Positions 14,092 to 22,612 of a DNA stretch of 39,627 nt are shown here, piece by piece; positions within the stretch are counted from its first letter, which is position 1, and each line of letters starts with the position of its first letter. Source of the DNA: Flexilinea sp. (GTDB lineage: Bacteria; Chloroflexota; Anaerolineae; Anaerolineales; Anaerolineaceae); contig JAFRIR010000081.1 in NCBI GenBank assembly GCA_017432685.1, forward strand, positions 1-39,627, read 5' to 3'. The translations under genes and the position numbers were made by a program. Under the pieces are notes generated by a model. The model ran no database searches. It saw nothing but the letters and a program-made list of their open reading frames with translations, and was not told the origin of the DNA.

Positions 14092-16064
14092 CAAAGTTCT
14101 GCCTTTTCGCCGGTACAACGGAAGGACGCCGGCTTGCTGATTTTCTATGCCGGCAGGACACTGAACTCACCGTTTGCGTTGCCACGGAATACGGGGAAAG
14201 CCTGCTTGGAAGCGGAGAGCATCTGAGCATCTCACACAAAAGACTTTCTGCTGAAGAGATAACAAAATTGCTTGATGACGAGAAATTTGATCTGGTCATC
14301 GACGCCACCCACCCTTACGCGGAAGCAGTCACGGGTAACATCACCGAAAGCTGCCGTAAGACCGACACAGAATATCTGCGTCTCCTGAGAGGTTCGTCCG
14401 AGTTTTCCGATGATGCTGTTTTGGTTTCGTCCGTGTCCGAAGCAGCTGAGTTTTTGAAAAATACCACCGGGAACATCCTGCTAACCACCGGCAGCAAAGA
14501 ACTTCAAAAATTCGGAAATACACCAAACTTTTCCGAACGGGTTTATGCCCGGGTCCTGCCGATACAGAGCTCGCTGGCAGCGTGTGAAACGGCGGGACTG
14601 AAACCATCCCATATCATCGCCATGCAGGGACCGTTTTCGGAAGAGATGAATGAAGCTATGCTGAGAGAAGTGAATGCAGAGTGGCTCGTCACCAAGGACG
14701 GCGGAGATGCCGGCGGATTCGAGGCCAAGCTCAGCGCAGCCCGGAAGGCGAATGCAAAGCTGATAGTCATCGGCCGTCCACAGGAGCAGGAAGGATACAG
14801 CGAAACAGAGGTAATGAAAATTCTCTGCGAACGCTTCGGTTTTACCCGCACCCCACAGGTGAAGATCGTAGGCATCGGCCCCGGCAGTCAGGACCTGCTG
14901 ACACGGGAAGTCATCCGGACGATTGACGAAGCCCACTGTCTGATTGGCGCAGGACGCATGCTGAAGCCATTTCGTTCGGGATCCAAAGTCCTGTTTGAGG
15001 CCATTGCCCCAGACATCATCGCTGATTTCATCAGAGCTCATCCGGAATTTCAGCGCTTTTGTGTGCTGATGTCCGGTGACAGCGGATTCTACAGCGGGAC
15101 GAAACGACTTCTGCCATTTTTGAAAGAGTGCGATATCGAGATCCTGCCCGGAATCAGCTCACTGTCATACCTATGCGCAAAACTACACACATCAGCAGAG
15201 GATATCCATCCGGTAAGCCTTCATGGCAGGGACACCGACATTATCCGTGAGATCCGTGATCATGCCCGCGTGTTTGCCCTGACCGGAGGAGAAAACAGTG
15301 TTAACAGCATATGTCAAACTCTCGTCGATGCCGGTATGGAAAAGCTCCTGATTTATGTCGGAGAACGGCTTAGTTATACGGATGAAAAGCTCAGCAAAGG
15401 CAGCCCTGCTGAGCTGCTCAGGGAAATCTTTGACCCGCTGAGTGTGGTCCTCATCGAAAATGCCGAAACAAACAGGCTTGCTGCCCATGGTCTTCCGGAT
15501 GATATTTTCCTGCGGGATCATAGCAAAAAGGGTCTGATCCCGATGACAAAGAGTGAGATTCGCTCCATTTGTCTTTCAAAACTTGCGCTGACAGAAGATG
15601 CCGTGTGCTGGGACATCGGTTCCGGCACAGGATCTGTTTCCGTTGAGATGGCTTTATGTGCAAAAAAGGGCATGGTATACGCAATCGAAAAGGATCCGGA
15701 TGCTTTGGATCTGAGCAAAGTAAACGCTCAGCGGCTGCGTGCATCCAATATCCGCTTTATCGAGGGTTCTGCCCCGGAGGTTTTGGCGAAGCTGCCGACA
15801 CCGACTCATGTGTTTATCGGCGGTGCCTCCGGGCATATGAGGGAGATTATCGAGCTCCTGTTTTCAAAAGGAACAGATATACGCATTACTGCCACAGCTG
15901 TGGCGCTTGAGACGATCGCGGAACTGACCGGTATCATCAAAGCCTTTCCGTTCCTCAAGACAGAAGCCGTTTCGGTCCAAACCGCAAAGATCAAACAGGC
16001 AGGAGACCATCTGCTGATGAACGGCGGGAATCCCGTCACCATCTTCACAATGCAGATTGGGTAG
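14088..16064 (+). CDS. cbiJET: CbiJ-CbiE-CbiT triple fusion enzyme
   Basis: One 658-residue chain joins three consecutive corrin-ring activities. Residues 1-250 are a precorrin-6A reductase (CbiJ/CobK): LFAGTTEGRRLADFL, DATHPYAEAVTGNI and WLVTKDGGDAGGFEAKL. Residues about 257-465 are CbiE, the C5-methyltransferase part: VGIGPGSQDLLT, VLMSGDSGFYSG, LPGISSLSYLCAKL and GGENSVNSI. Residues about 480-658 are CbiT, the C15-methyltransferase/decarboxylase: SAM motif DIGSGTGSVSVE near 509-520 and FIGGASGHM near 577. No frameshift or stop is seen across the joins. CbiE-CbiT fusions (CobL type) are common; the added CbiJ is less so. It overlaps cbiH by four bases and ends in a TAG that opens repeat array 5. 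Confidence 0.95.
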   Translation: MTKFCLFAGTTEGRRLADFLCRQDTELTVCVATEYGESLLGSGEHLSISHKRLSAEEITKLLDDEKFDLVIDATHPYAEAVTGNITESCRKTDTEYLRLLRGSSEFSDDAVLVSSVSEAAEFLKNTTGNILLTTGSKELQKFGNTPNFSERVYARVLPIQSSLAACETAGLKPSHIIAMQGPFSEEMNEAMLREVNAEWLVTKDGGDAGGFEAKLSAARKANAKLIVIGRPQEQEGYSETEVMKILCERFGFTRTPQVKIVGIGPGSQDLLTREVIRTIDEAHCLIGAGRMLKPFRSGSKVLFEAIAPDIIADFIRAHPEFQRFCVLMSGDSGFYSGTKRLLPFLKECDIEILPGISSLSYLCAKLHTSAEDIHPVSLHGRDTDIIREIRDHARVFALTGGENSVNSICQTLVDAGMEKLLIYVGERLSYTDEKLSKGSPAELLREIFDPLSVVLIENAETNRLAAHGLPDDIFLRDHSKKGLIPMTKSEIRSICLSKLALTEDAVCWDIGSGTGSVSVEMALCAKKGMVYAIEKDPDALDLSKVNAQRLRASNIRFIEGSAPEVLAKLPTPTHVFIGGASGHMREIIELLFSKGTDIRITATAVALETIAELTGIIKAFPFLKTEAVSVQTAKIKQAGDHLLMNGGNPVTIFTMQIG

Positions 16065-16146
16065 TTGTTAGTTGCCGGTTGCTGGTTGTCGGTTCATAGT
16101 TGTTGGTTGCTGGTTGTCAGTTACCGGTTATCGTTCGATAGGTGGT
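16063..16146 (+). repeat. Degenerate 7-bp tandem repeat, array 5
   Basis: Twelve in-phase units begin inside the cbiJET stop codon and fill most of the spacer before cbiB. Consensus is RGTTGYY (AGTTGTT, GGTTGCT, GGTTGTC, AGTTACC and similar). The pair GGTTGCT-GGTTGTC occurs at 16077-16090 and again at 16105-16118, which points to duplication of multi-unit blocks. Confidence 0.85.
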
Positions 16147-16193
16147 ATCAGAGCATTTTGTGAATTATTGAATGACAAGTATATAAGGATTTT

Positions 16194-17165
16194 TTGCAGA
16201 TTATGACAGAAAAATTCCTGCCGATGCTGATTGGTTTCTGCATCGACCTGTTGATCGGAGATCCACACGGTATTCCACACCCGATAGTAGGGATAGGAAA
16301 GCTGATCGGATTTCTCGAAAGGAAGCTTCGGGGCATCTTTCCCAAAACGCCCGCCGCGGAAAAGGCAGCCGGCGCCATTCTGTGGTTTGCTGTCGTCATT
16401 ATTTCGGCAGGGCTCACGTGGTTTATCCTTCGAATCTGCGGCAAGGTTTCGATCTATTTGCGGCTCATCGTTGAAAGCATCATGTGCTGGCAGATCCTTG
16501 CGATACGAGACCTGCGGGAAGAAAGTCTGAAGGTGTTCCACGCACTGAACAGCGGAAGCCTTTCCGAAGCCCGTCAGGCTGTTTCTATGATCGTCGGCCG
16601 TGATACGGAGAAACTCGATGAGCAGGGCGTGATCCGGGCTGCCGTCGAAACTGTCGCCGAAAACACATCCGACGGCATCATCGCCCCAATGTTTTTTATT
16701 GTCCTGGGTGGTGCTCCGGCGGGATTTTTCTATAAAGCCGTCAACACCATGGACTCTATGCTCGGTTACATCGACCCTCCCTACACGAACTTCGGCTGGT
16801 TTTCGGCAAAAGCCGACGACGTTTGCAATTTCATTCCCGCCCGACTGGCAGCGCTGCTGATGCTCGCAGCCGGTTTCTTCCAAAAGCTGGATGTGAAAAA
16901 CGGTTGGCAAATCTTCCTGCGGGATCGCTATAAACACGCCAGTCCCAATTCCGCGCAGACCGAGGCTGCCTGTGCAGGACTGCTGAGATTACAGCTGGCG
17001 GGAGACGCCTGGTACCATGGGATCCTGCATAAAAAAGAGTTCATCGGTGACCCGTTGCGGGAAATTGAAAGAGAAGATATTCCCCGGATCTGTCGGCTGG
17101 AATATCTGACAGCCTTCCTGATGCTCGCTGTCTGCTGTGGACTGATCACTGTCCTGTCAAACTGA
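16194..17165 (+). CDS. cbiB: Adenosylcobinamide-phosphate synthase CbiB
   Basis: Integral membrane enzyme that attaches aminopropanol phosphate (made by CobD) to adenosylcobyrate. The 323 residues contain the N-terminal family signature CIDLLIGDPHGIPHPIVGIG, AVETVAENTSDGIIAPMFF, AVNTMDSMLGY and FGWFSAKADDVCNFIPARL, with several hydrophobic helices (about 53-75, 155-180, 220-235, 300-320). The start is uncertain: TTG 16194 has AAGGA only four bases before it, while ATG 16203 is 13 bases away. It is followed by cobD, which makes its co-substrate. Confidence 0.94.
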   Translation: MQIMTEKFLPMLIGFCIDLLIGDPHGIPHPIVGIGKLIGFLERKLRGIFPKTPAAEKAAGAILWFAVVIISAGLTWFILRICGKVSIYLRLIVESIMCWQILAIRDLREESLKVFHALNSGSLSEARQAVSMIVGRDTEKLDEQGVIRAAVETVAENTSDGIIAPMFFIVLGGAPAGFFYKAVNTMDSMLGYIDPPYTNFGWFSAKADDVCNFIPARLAALLMLAAGFFQKLDVKNGWQIFLRDRYKHASPNSAQTEAACAGLLRLQLAGDAWYHGILHKKEFIGDPLREIEREDIPRICRLEYLTAFLMLAVCCGLITVLSN

Positions 17166-17177
17166 GGAGACAAACGA

Positions 17178-18233
17178 ATGCTCTATCAATCATCCAATCC
17201 ACATGGCGGAGATATTTATACAGAGCCCGTCCGGCTGGATTTTTCTGCCAGTCTCAACCCGCTCGGAACGCCCCCAGCAGTCATTGATGCCATAAAGCAG
17301 GCTGCAGAGCACGCTGACTGCTACCCGGATCCTCATTGTCGGAAAGCTGTGGCAGCCATCAGCCATCATGAAGTGGTTCCGCCCGAATTCATTCTGATGG
17401 GAAATGGAGCAGCCGAACTAATCTACTCATTCTGCCATGCCTCAGCACCCCACAGCGCACTGATCGCTGTGCCGACCTTTTCTGAGTACGAAACAGCGCT
17501 TGCGGGAAGCAGCTGCCGAATCATCTTTCACAGCATGCTATGCGAAGATGATTTCTTCCTTCAGGAAAACTTTACAGAAACAATTCTGAACAGCAAACCC
17601 AATGTAGTTTTTCTCTGTAATCCGAATAACCCGACAGGAAGGCTCATTTCTTCAGCACTGCTTCGTAAGGTTTTATCTCTATGCGAAATCATAAAAGCCC
17701 GCTTGTTTGTGGATGAATCTTTCATTGAGCTGAGTGATGAAAAATTCGTTTTGAACACCCTGATTGCAGATCATCCACACCTGTTCCTGTTAAAATCGTT
17801 CACAAAAAGTTATGCCCTTGCGGGCATCCGTGTCGGTTATTGCCTGTGCTCAGACCATTACCTGCTCCAGCGCATGTCCCGCACTGTTCAGCCCTGGAAC
17901 GTGTCCGTGATTGCTCAGGCAGCCGCTGAAGCAGCAGTAAATGAAGCCAAATCCCTTCAGGAAGCCCGTGCCATCATCAAAACCGAGCGGAAATATCTGA
18001 GCACAGCGCTCGGCAGACTCGGTTTTCAAGTCTGCCCATCGGATGCAAATTTTCTGCTTTTCCGCGCCCCTGCCGGTCTGGACACGAAACTCCGCAAGAG
18101 GGGCATCGCTATCCGTAACTGCGCCAACTTCACCGGGTTGGGAAAGGGCTGGTACCGCATCGCGGTCCGAAAACATGAAGAAAATGAGATCCTGATCCAA
18201 ACCATGGAACAAATCGTGAAGGAGCGAGCATGA
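17178..18233 (+). CDS. cobD: Threonine-phosphate decarboxylase CobD
   Basis: PLP enzyme of aminotransferase fold I that makes (R)-1-amino-2-propanol O-2-phosphate for the nucleotide-loop linker. At 351 residues it has the family length. The start of the chain (NPHGGDIY...[13 protein letters not shown]) is typical. Other landmarks are CNPNNPTG at 147-154, the PLP-binding Lys210 in [15 protein letters not shown] and the final YRIAVR. It is not a histidinol-phosphate aminotransferase in context, because it lies between cbiB and cbiP and overlaps cbiP by four bases. Confidence 0.92.
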   Translation: MLYQSSNPHGGDIYTEPVRLDFSASLNPLGTPPAVIDAIKQAAEHADCYPDPHCRKAVAAISHHEVVPPEFILMGNGAAELIYSFCHASAPHSALIAVPTFSEYETALAGSSCRIIFHSMLCEDDFFLQENFTETILNSKPNVVFLCNPNNPTGRLISSALLRKVLSLCEIIKARLFVDESFIELSDEKFVLNTLIADHPHLFLLKSFTKSYALAGIRVGYCLCSDHYLLQRMSRTVQPWNVSVIAQAAAEAAVNEAKSLQEARAIIKTERKYLSTALGRLGFQVCPSDANFLLFRAPAGLDTKLRKRGIAIRNCANFTGLGKGWYRIAVRKHEENEILIQTMEQIVKERA

Positions 18234-19684
18234 CAGCGAAGAAGATCATGATCCAGGGGACCATGTCAAACGTCGGAAAGAGCGTCCTCTGTGCGGCGCT
18301 GTGCCGCATTTTCCGTCAGGACGGTTTCCGTGCTGTGCCCTTCAAGAGTCAGAACATGGCATTGAACTCCTTCATCACAAAGGACGGGTTTGAGATGGGA
18401 CGGGCCCAGGTCGTCCAGGCAGAAGCCGCCGGTGTCGAGCCGGATGTGCGCATGAACCCGATTTTACTCAAGCCCACCACCGATATCGGCAGTCAGGTGA
18501 TCGTCAGCGGCAAACCAATCGGCAACATGAAGGCCATGGACTATTACCGCAGAAAGCGGGAGTTCATTCCCGTAATCATGGATGCATACAACAGTCTCGC
18601 ATCAGAATACGACATCATCGTTATCGAAGGCGCAGGCAGTCCCGCGGAGATCAACCTGAAGCAGAATGATATCGTCAACATGGGATTGGCAGAAATGGTC
18701 GACGCTCCGGTGCTGCTTGCAGGAGACATTGACCGGGGCGGCGTTTTTGCCCAGCTATACGGCACTATCGCATTATTAGAAGCACATGAACGGGCAAGGG
18801 TAAAAGGAACCATCATCAACAAATTCCGGGGCGACAGGGCGATCCTGGAACCGGGGATCAAAATGCTCGAAGAGCTTTGCGGTGTTCCGGCAGCAGGCGT
18901 GATCCCCTACATCCATCTGGATATCGATGATGAAGACAGTCTCAGTGAGCGTTTTCGCAGCAGCACCGTGAAGGCCGTTGATATCGCCGTCATCCGTCTG
19001 CCGCGAATCTCCAACTTTACTGATTTCAGCCCGTTCGAACAATATGAAAATGTCTCACTACGCTATGTGGAAAATCTCGCGGAGCTCGGGAGCCCGGACA
19101 TGATCATTCTCCCGGGCACGAAAAGCACCATCGCTGACCTGCTGTGGCTGCGTCAAATCGGTCTGGAAGCAGCCATAAAAAAGGCAGCCGCTAACGGAAC
19201 AACGGTATTCGGCATTTGCGGCGGTTATCAGATGCTTGGGAGGAAAATCTCCGATCCGGAACAGACCGAGGCAGTAGGAATCTGTGAATGTGAAGGAATG
19301 GGCCTTCTGGAGCACGAGACTGTGTTCCTCAGGGAGAAGACGCAGTGTCAGACACAAGGGTTCCTGCAGGGAATCAGCGGGATCTTTTCCGGGCTGAATG
19401 GGCTTCATTACCACGGCTATGAGATCCATATGGGACAAAGCGGAAGTTTTGAACTTCCAATCATCAATACAGGCAATGTTTACGGCACTTATATTCACGG
19501 CATCTTTGATGAGGGAGAAATCAGCGAAACGATCGTCAGTGCCCTTTGCAGCAATAAGGGTATACTGTTCGATTCCTCTGTCGGTTTGGACAGAGAGGCT
19601 TATAAAAATCAACAATATGACGCTCTGGCTGAAGCGGTGAGAAACAATCTGGACATGAAATTTGTGTATAGTGTCATGTATTAG
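18230..19684 (+). CDS. cbiP: Cobyric acid synthase CbiP (CobQ)
   Basis: Amidates side chains b, d, e and g of adenosylcobyrinate a,c-diamide with glutamine and ATP. Of 484 residues, the N-terminal dethiobiotin-synthetase-like domain has GTMSNVGKS at 10-18, [11 protein letters not shown] and [13 protein letters not shown]. The C-terminal glutaminase has the nucleophile Cys330 in [11 protein letters not shown] and a GTYIHGIFD end motif. Length is normal. It closes the cobalamin unit; no classic terminator follows, only the inverted-repeat element at 19701-19769. Confidence 0.97.
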   Translation: MTAKKIMIQGTMSNVGKSVLCAALCRIFRQDGFRAVPFKSQNMALNSFITKDGFEMGRAQVVQAEAAGVEPDVRMNPILLKPTTDIGSQVIVSGKPIGNMKAMDYYRRKREFIPVIMDAYNSLASEYDIIVIEGAGSPAEINLKQNDIVNMGLAEMVDAPVLLAGDIDRGGVFAQLYGTIALLEAHERARVKGTIINKFRGDRAILEPGIKMLEELCGVPAAGVIPYIHLDIDDEDSLSERFRSSTVKAVDIAVIRLPRISNFTDFSPFEQYENVSLRYVENLAELGSPDMIILPGTKSTIADLLWLRQIGLEAAIKKAAANGTTVFGICGGYQMLGRKISDPEQTEAVGICECEGMGLLEHETVFLREKTQCQTQGFLQGISGIFSGLNGLHYHGYEIHMGQSGSFELPIINTGNVYGTYIHGIFDEGEISETIVSALCSNKGILFDSSVGLDREAYKNQQYDALAEAVRNNLDMKFVYSVMY

Positions 19685-19700
19685 TTGATTCTTCAATCAT

Positions 19701-19769
19701 CAGGACACCTCTAAAAAATTCCGGGCAAGGGTATGGGACTACCGACCTGTAGTTTTTAGAGGTACCTTT
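19701..19769. mobile_element. Short inverted-repeat element, copy 1
   Basis: A perfect 11-bp inverted repeat (ACCTCTAAAAA at 19707-19717 and TTTTTAGAGGT at 19753-19763) bounds a short insert. The ends match AAGGGTACCTCTAAAA at 13/16 (left) and 15/16 (right). The left half continues into TTCCGGGC..GGGTATGGG, shared with copy 2 at 39368-39470. It is non-coding and MITE-like, and lies 17 bp past the cbiP stop. The family name is unknown to me; it might also act as a weak terminator hairpin. Confidence 0.55.
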
Positions 19770-19849
19770 TACTATTAACACTTTCACACTAACCACTAAG
19801 GAATTATACCAAATCCTTGCAAATTATACGAATACTCATAAAATAAATA

Positions 19850-19868
19850 TTGTATTTATAAAATACAA
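19850..19868. promoter_or_regulatory. Palindromic operator candidate before yedE
   Basis: A perfect 8-bp inverted repeat with a 3-bp centre, TTGTATTTATAAAATACAA, lies 18 bp before the yedE start, in an AT-rich region where the promoter must be. Its size and symmetry fit a dimeric repressor site. I cannot name the regulator. No clean -35/-10 pair could be assigned. Confidence 0.5.
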
Positions 19869-19886
19869 ATCAGAAAGGATTGTGCA

Positions 19887-21014
19887 ATGAAAGAAAAAAT
19901 TACAGATTTTTTCAGCTCACGTCTCGGCATTATCATCACCGGGGCTGTGATCGGCATTCTTGGTCCTACGCTCCAGAAATTCGGCAACCCGAAAAATATG
20001 GGCGTTTGTGTTGCCTGTTTTGAGCGTGATATCGCGGGCGCTCTGGGGCTGCATCGTGCTGCAGTTGTTCAGTATATCCGCCCGGAGATCATCGGCTTTG
20101 TTCTCGGATCCCTGATCGCTGCGTTACTTTTCAACGAGTTCAAAGCTCGCGGCGGTTCCGCTCCTGTCGTACGCTTCATCCTCGGCTTCTTCGCCATGAC
20201 CGGCGCCCTGGTTTTCCTCGGCTGCCCGTGGCGTGCCTGGTTCCGCTTCGCCGGCGGTGACATGAACGGCCTGGTCGGTCTGATCGGCCTTGCCATCGGT
20301 ATTCTGATTGGCATTGCTTTCTTGAAAAACGGTTACAACCTCGGCCGCTCCCACAGCTGCAAAAAGGCAGCCGGCTGGGCATTTCCCGGAATCATGATCG
20401 CACTCCTGTGTCTGGCAATTCTCCAGCCCCGCTTCGGCGCTGATGGCACCGGCCCGATCTTCAACAGCGAATCCGGTCCCGGTTCCATGCACGCTCCGCT
20501 GATCATCTCTCTGTGCGCAGGTCTCATCATTGGCTTTATCTGCCAGCGCACCCGCTTCTGCACGGTCGGCGCCATCCGTGACGTTGCCATGTTCAAGGAT
20601 ACGCATCTCATCAGTGGTGTTTTGGCCCTCGGCGTTTTCGCTTTCCTAACCAACCTGGTTTATGGCCAGTTCAAGTTCGGCTATGATAACATGCCGATCG
20701 CCCACAGCAACCTGGTCTGGAATCTGCTGGGCATGATCCTTTCCGGCCTGGCCTACACACTGGCCGGCGGCTGTGCCGGGCGTCAGCTGTTCCTGGGCGG
20801 TGAAGGCGACATGGATGCCGGTATTTTTGTGCTCGGTATGATCACCGGAGCAGCCTTCAGCCACAACTTCGGCCTTGCCGGCGCCGCTAACAGCGTTCTG
20901 GAAGACGGCACGATCAAAGTCTGGCAGCCGAACACACAAACCATGATCGCTGTCTGCCTCGGTCTGGTCGTTTGTGTCATCATCGGTCTCACCAACCGCG
21001 ACAAAGTTGACTAA
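19887..21014 (+). CDS. yedE: YedE-type putative selenium transporter
   Basis: Membrane protein of the YeeE/YedE family, 375 residues, about ten hydrophobic helices. It carries the family's cysteine motifs: GVCVACFERD near 36-45, FLGCPWRAWFRFAGGDMNG near 110-128, CQRTRFCTVGAIRD near 218-232 and LAGGCAGRQLFLGGEGDMD near 290-310. In selenium-using bacteria this subfamily is linked to selenium uptake, which fits its neighbours (TusA-like protein, cysteine desulfurase-like enzyme, YqeC, YqeB). Transport of thiosulfate or another sulfur species is the alternative. A good AGAAAGGA site precedes ATG 19887; the tusA-like gene follows after 11 bp. Confidence 0.87.
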   Translation: MKEKITDFFSSRLGIIITGAVIGILGPTLQKFGNPKNMGVCVACFERDIAGALGLHRAAVVQYIRPEIIGFVLGSLIAALLFNEFKARGGSAPVVRFILGFFAMTGALVFLGCPWRAWFRFAGGDMNGLVGLIGLAIGILIGIAFLKNGYNLGRSHSCKKAAGWAFPGIMIALLCLAILQPRFGADGTGPIFNSESGPGSMHAPLIISLCAGLIIGFICQRTRFCTVGAIRDVAMFKDTHLISGVLALGVFAFLTNLVYGQFKFGYDNMPIAHSNLVWNLLGMILSGLAYTLAGGCAGRQLFLGGEGDMDAGIFVLGMITGAAFSHNFGLAGAANSVLEDGTIKVWQPNTQTMIAVCLGLVVCVIIGLTNRDKVD

Positions 21015-21025
21015 GGAGGAACATC

Positions 21026-21244
21026 ATGGCTCAAACAGCAAAAGAAATCGATGCCCGCGGACTTTCCTGTCCGCAGCCTGTCTTCCTGACACTGAAGGCG
21101 ATCGATGAAGGGAAATTCCCGATCCGGGTCACAGTGGATAACGCTACCGCAAAAGCCAACATCCGCCGCATGGCACAAGGGAAGAAATTAAATGTAGCCA
21201 TCGAAGATAAGGATGAAGACATTATCCTGACCATCTCAAAATAA
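21026..21244 (+). CDS. TusA-like sulfur/selenium carrier protein
   Basis: Small 72-residue protein of the TusA/YedF fold. It has the signature DARGLSCPQPV with the reactive Cys15 followed by Pro-X-Pro, then the beta-alpha core to residue 72. Such proteins carry persulfide or, when next to YedE and Se genes, possibly selenium. A strong AAGGAGG site precedes the ATG at 21026. It is most likely co-transcribed with yedE, and an intrinsic terminator follows. Confidence 0.9.
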   Translation: MAQTAKEIDARGLSCPQPVFLTLKAIDEGKFPIRVTVDNATAKANIRRMAQGKKLNVAIEDKDEDIILTISK

Positions 21245-21262
21245 ACAAATAAACTTTGAAAG

Positions 21263-21297
21263 AAAATTCCCCGAAAAATTTTCGGGGAATTTTCCTG
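21263..21297. terminator. Bidirectional intrinsic terminator after tusA-like gene
   Basis: A perfect 14-bp inverted repeat (AAAATTCCCCGAAA / TTTCGGGGAATTTT, 21263-21293, 3-nt centre) has A-rich and T-rich ends, so it can work on either strand. It lies 18 bp after the tusA-like stop and should end the yedE-tusA transcript. Confidence 0.85.
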
Positions 21298-21301
21298 ATT
21301 C

Positions 21302-21310
21302 TGGTATAAT
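21302..21310 (+). promoter_or_regulatory. Extended -10 promoter before desulfurase-like gene
   Basis: TGGTATAAT is a perfect extended -10 element (TGnTATAAT). It comes five bases after the terminator hairpin and predicts a start near 21317. The leader would be about 150 nt and includes AATGAGA-type units (about 21319-21345) and the heptamer array before the 21467 gene. No good -35 is seen, which extended -10 promoters tolerate. Confidence 0.55.
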
Positions 21311-21402
21311 TCAATAAAAATGAGAAAGAATGAGAAATGAGATCTATTCATATTTCATAAAAAACAAAGGGTCACGGAAATAACTCTTAACAGCTATCTC
21401 AC

Positions 21403-21465
21403 TCGAATTGCAATTTGCTAATTACTGATTGCTGATTTCTAATTTCTCATTCCAAATTTCTAATT
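21403..21465 (-). repeat. Degenerate 7-bp tandem repeat, array 6 (reverse orientation)
   Basis: Nine in-phase 7-bp units run to one base before the T that precedes the ATG of the next gene. On the plus strand they end in ATT (TCTAATT, GCTGATT, ACTGATT). On the minus strand they read AGAAATT, AGCAATC, AGTAATT, the same AG....Y form as arrays 1-4, so this array is inverted relative to the others. Confidence 0.75.
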
Positions 21466-21466
21466 T

Positions 21467-22612
21467 ATGAATCAGATCTATCTTGACAACGCGGCCACCA
21501 GCTGGCCAAAACCGGAGTGTGTTCCGGTTGCTGTTTCCGATGCCATCATGCATTACGGCGGAAATCCCGGACGGGGCGGGCATAAGCTTGCACTGGCCGC
21601 CGGAGAACTTCTATACGATGTCCGGGAACGCACAGCCGGCTTATTCGGCTGCAACGACCCTTTCCGCGTCATCTTCACGCAAAACATCACCATGGCGGTC
21701 AACCTGGTTCTGAAGGGATTCCTGCACCCGGGTGACCACGTCCTCGTCAGTCCGATGGAACATAACGCAATCATGCGTCCGCTTGCTGCAATAGGGATCG
21801 CATACAGCATCATCCCGGGCGACATCAACGGGAAAGTAAAGCTATCCGAAATCCCGGCACTGATCCGGAAGAACACACGCCTCATCATCATCTGCCATGA
21901 ATCCAACGTGAACGGTGTCATCCAGCCACTTCGGGAGATTGGACAGGCTGCACGGGGAAACGGGCTGTTTCTGCTGGCAGACTGCGCACAGTCCGCAGGC
22001 CATCTTCCTATCGATCTCGAAAAAGACTGTATTGATTTTCTCTGTTTCACCGGTCACAAGGGACTTTTCGGCCCTACCGGAACCGGCGGGGTTTTGTTCG
22101 GATCAAGAGTTGATGTACAGCAAATTACACCGCTCCTGCAAGGCGGAACCGGCAGTCTCTCTGAAAGCTTTGACCAGCCATCATTCCTGCCTGACCGCTT
22201 TGAAAGCGGAACCCAGAACATGTGTGGACTGGTCGGTCTGAATGCCGGCCTGAAGTGGATCGAAGAACAGGGACTGCAGACGATAGCTGAACGATCAAAG
22301 GATTTAATTACGCAACTACACGAAGGTTTGACTTCAATTCCGGGAGTACAATGTTATTATGGTGGCGGGCAAGTGCTCTCAATCACCATCGATCATGTAG
22401 ACAACGGCAGTGCCGCTGCAGAACTTGAAGAGCGATGGGGCATCATGACACGCATCGGCCTGCATTGTGCTCCGCTTGCTCACAAGACACTGGGAACATT
22501 TCCAAACGGAACGATCCGTTTTGCCGTCTCACCGTTCAACACGACTGAAGAGATTGAGACCACAATCCGGGCTTGTCGGACTCTTACGGAGGAAGCATGC
22601 CGGAAGAAATGA
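21467..22612 (+). CDS. Cysteine desulfurase / selenocysteine lyase-like enzyme
   Basis: Class V PLP aminotransferase fold, 381 residues. Opening YLDNAATSWPKP, cofactor contacts HNAIMRPL and ADCAQSAGH, PLP-binding Lys198 in FTGHKGLFGPTG and a candidate catalytic Cys334 in GLHCAPLAHKTLGT. It belongs to the subfamily that occurs beside selenium-dependent molybdenum hydroxylase genes in Enterococcus and clostridia, so it probably supplies sulfur or selenium from cysteine or selenocysteine. Start ATG 21467 follows the family N-terminus (MNQIYLDNAAT), but no ribosome-binding site is visible because the repeat array occupies that place. It overlaps the next gene by 16 bp. Confidence 0.88.
   Translation: MNQIYLDNAATSWPKPECVPVAVSDAIMHYGGNPGRGGHKLALAAGELLYDVRERTAGLFGCNDPFRVIFTQNITMAVNLVLKGFLHPGDHVLVSPMEHNAIMRPLAAIGIAYSIIPGDINGKVKLSEIPALIRKNTRLIIICHESNVNGVIQPLREIGQAARGNGLFLLADCAQSAGHLPIDLEKDCIDFLCFTGHKGLFGPTGTGGVLFGSRVDVQQITPLLQGGTGSLSESFDQPSFLPDRFESGTQNMCGLVGLNAGLKWIEEQGLQTIAERSKDLITQLHEGLTSIPGVQCYYGGGQVLSITIDHVDNGSAAAELEERWGIMTRIGLHCAPLAHKTLGTFPNGTIRFAVSPFNTTEEIETTIRACRTLTEEACRKK

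Noticed and set aside
19707..19763. Simple intrinsic terminator of cbiP
   Set aside because: The 11-bp stem would enclose a 35-nt loop, and its left part is shared with the element at 39368, so a dispersed element is the better explanation; a secondary terminator role remains possible.
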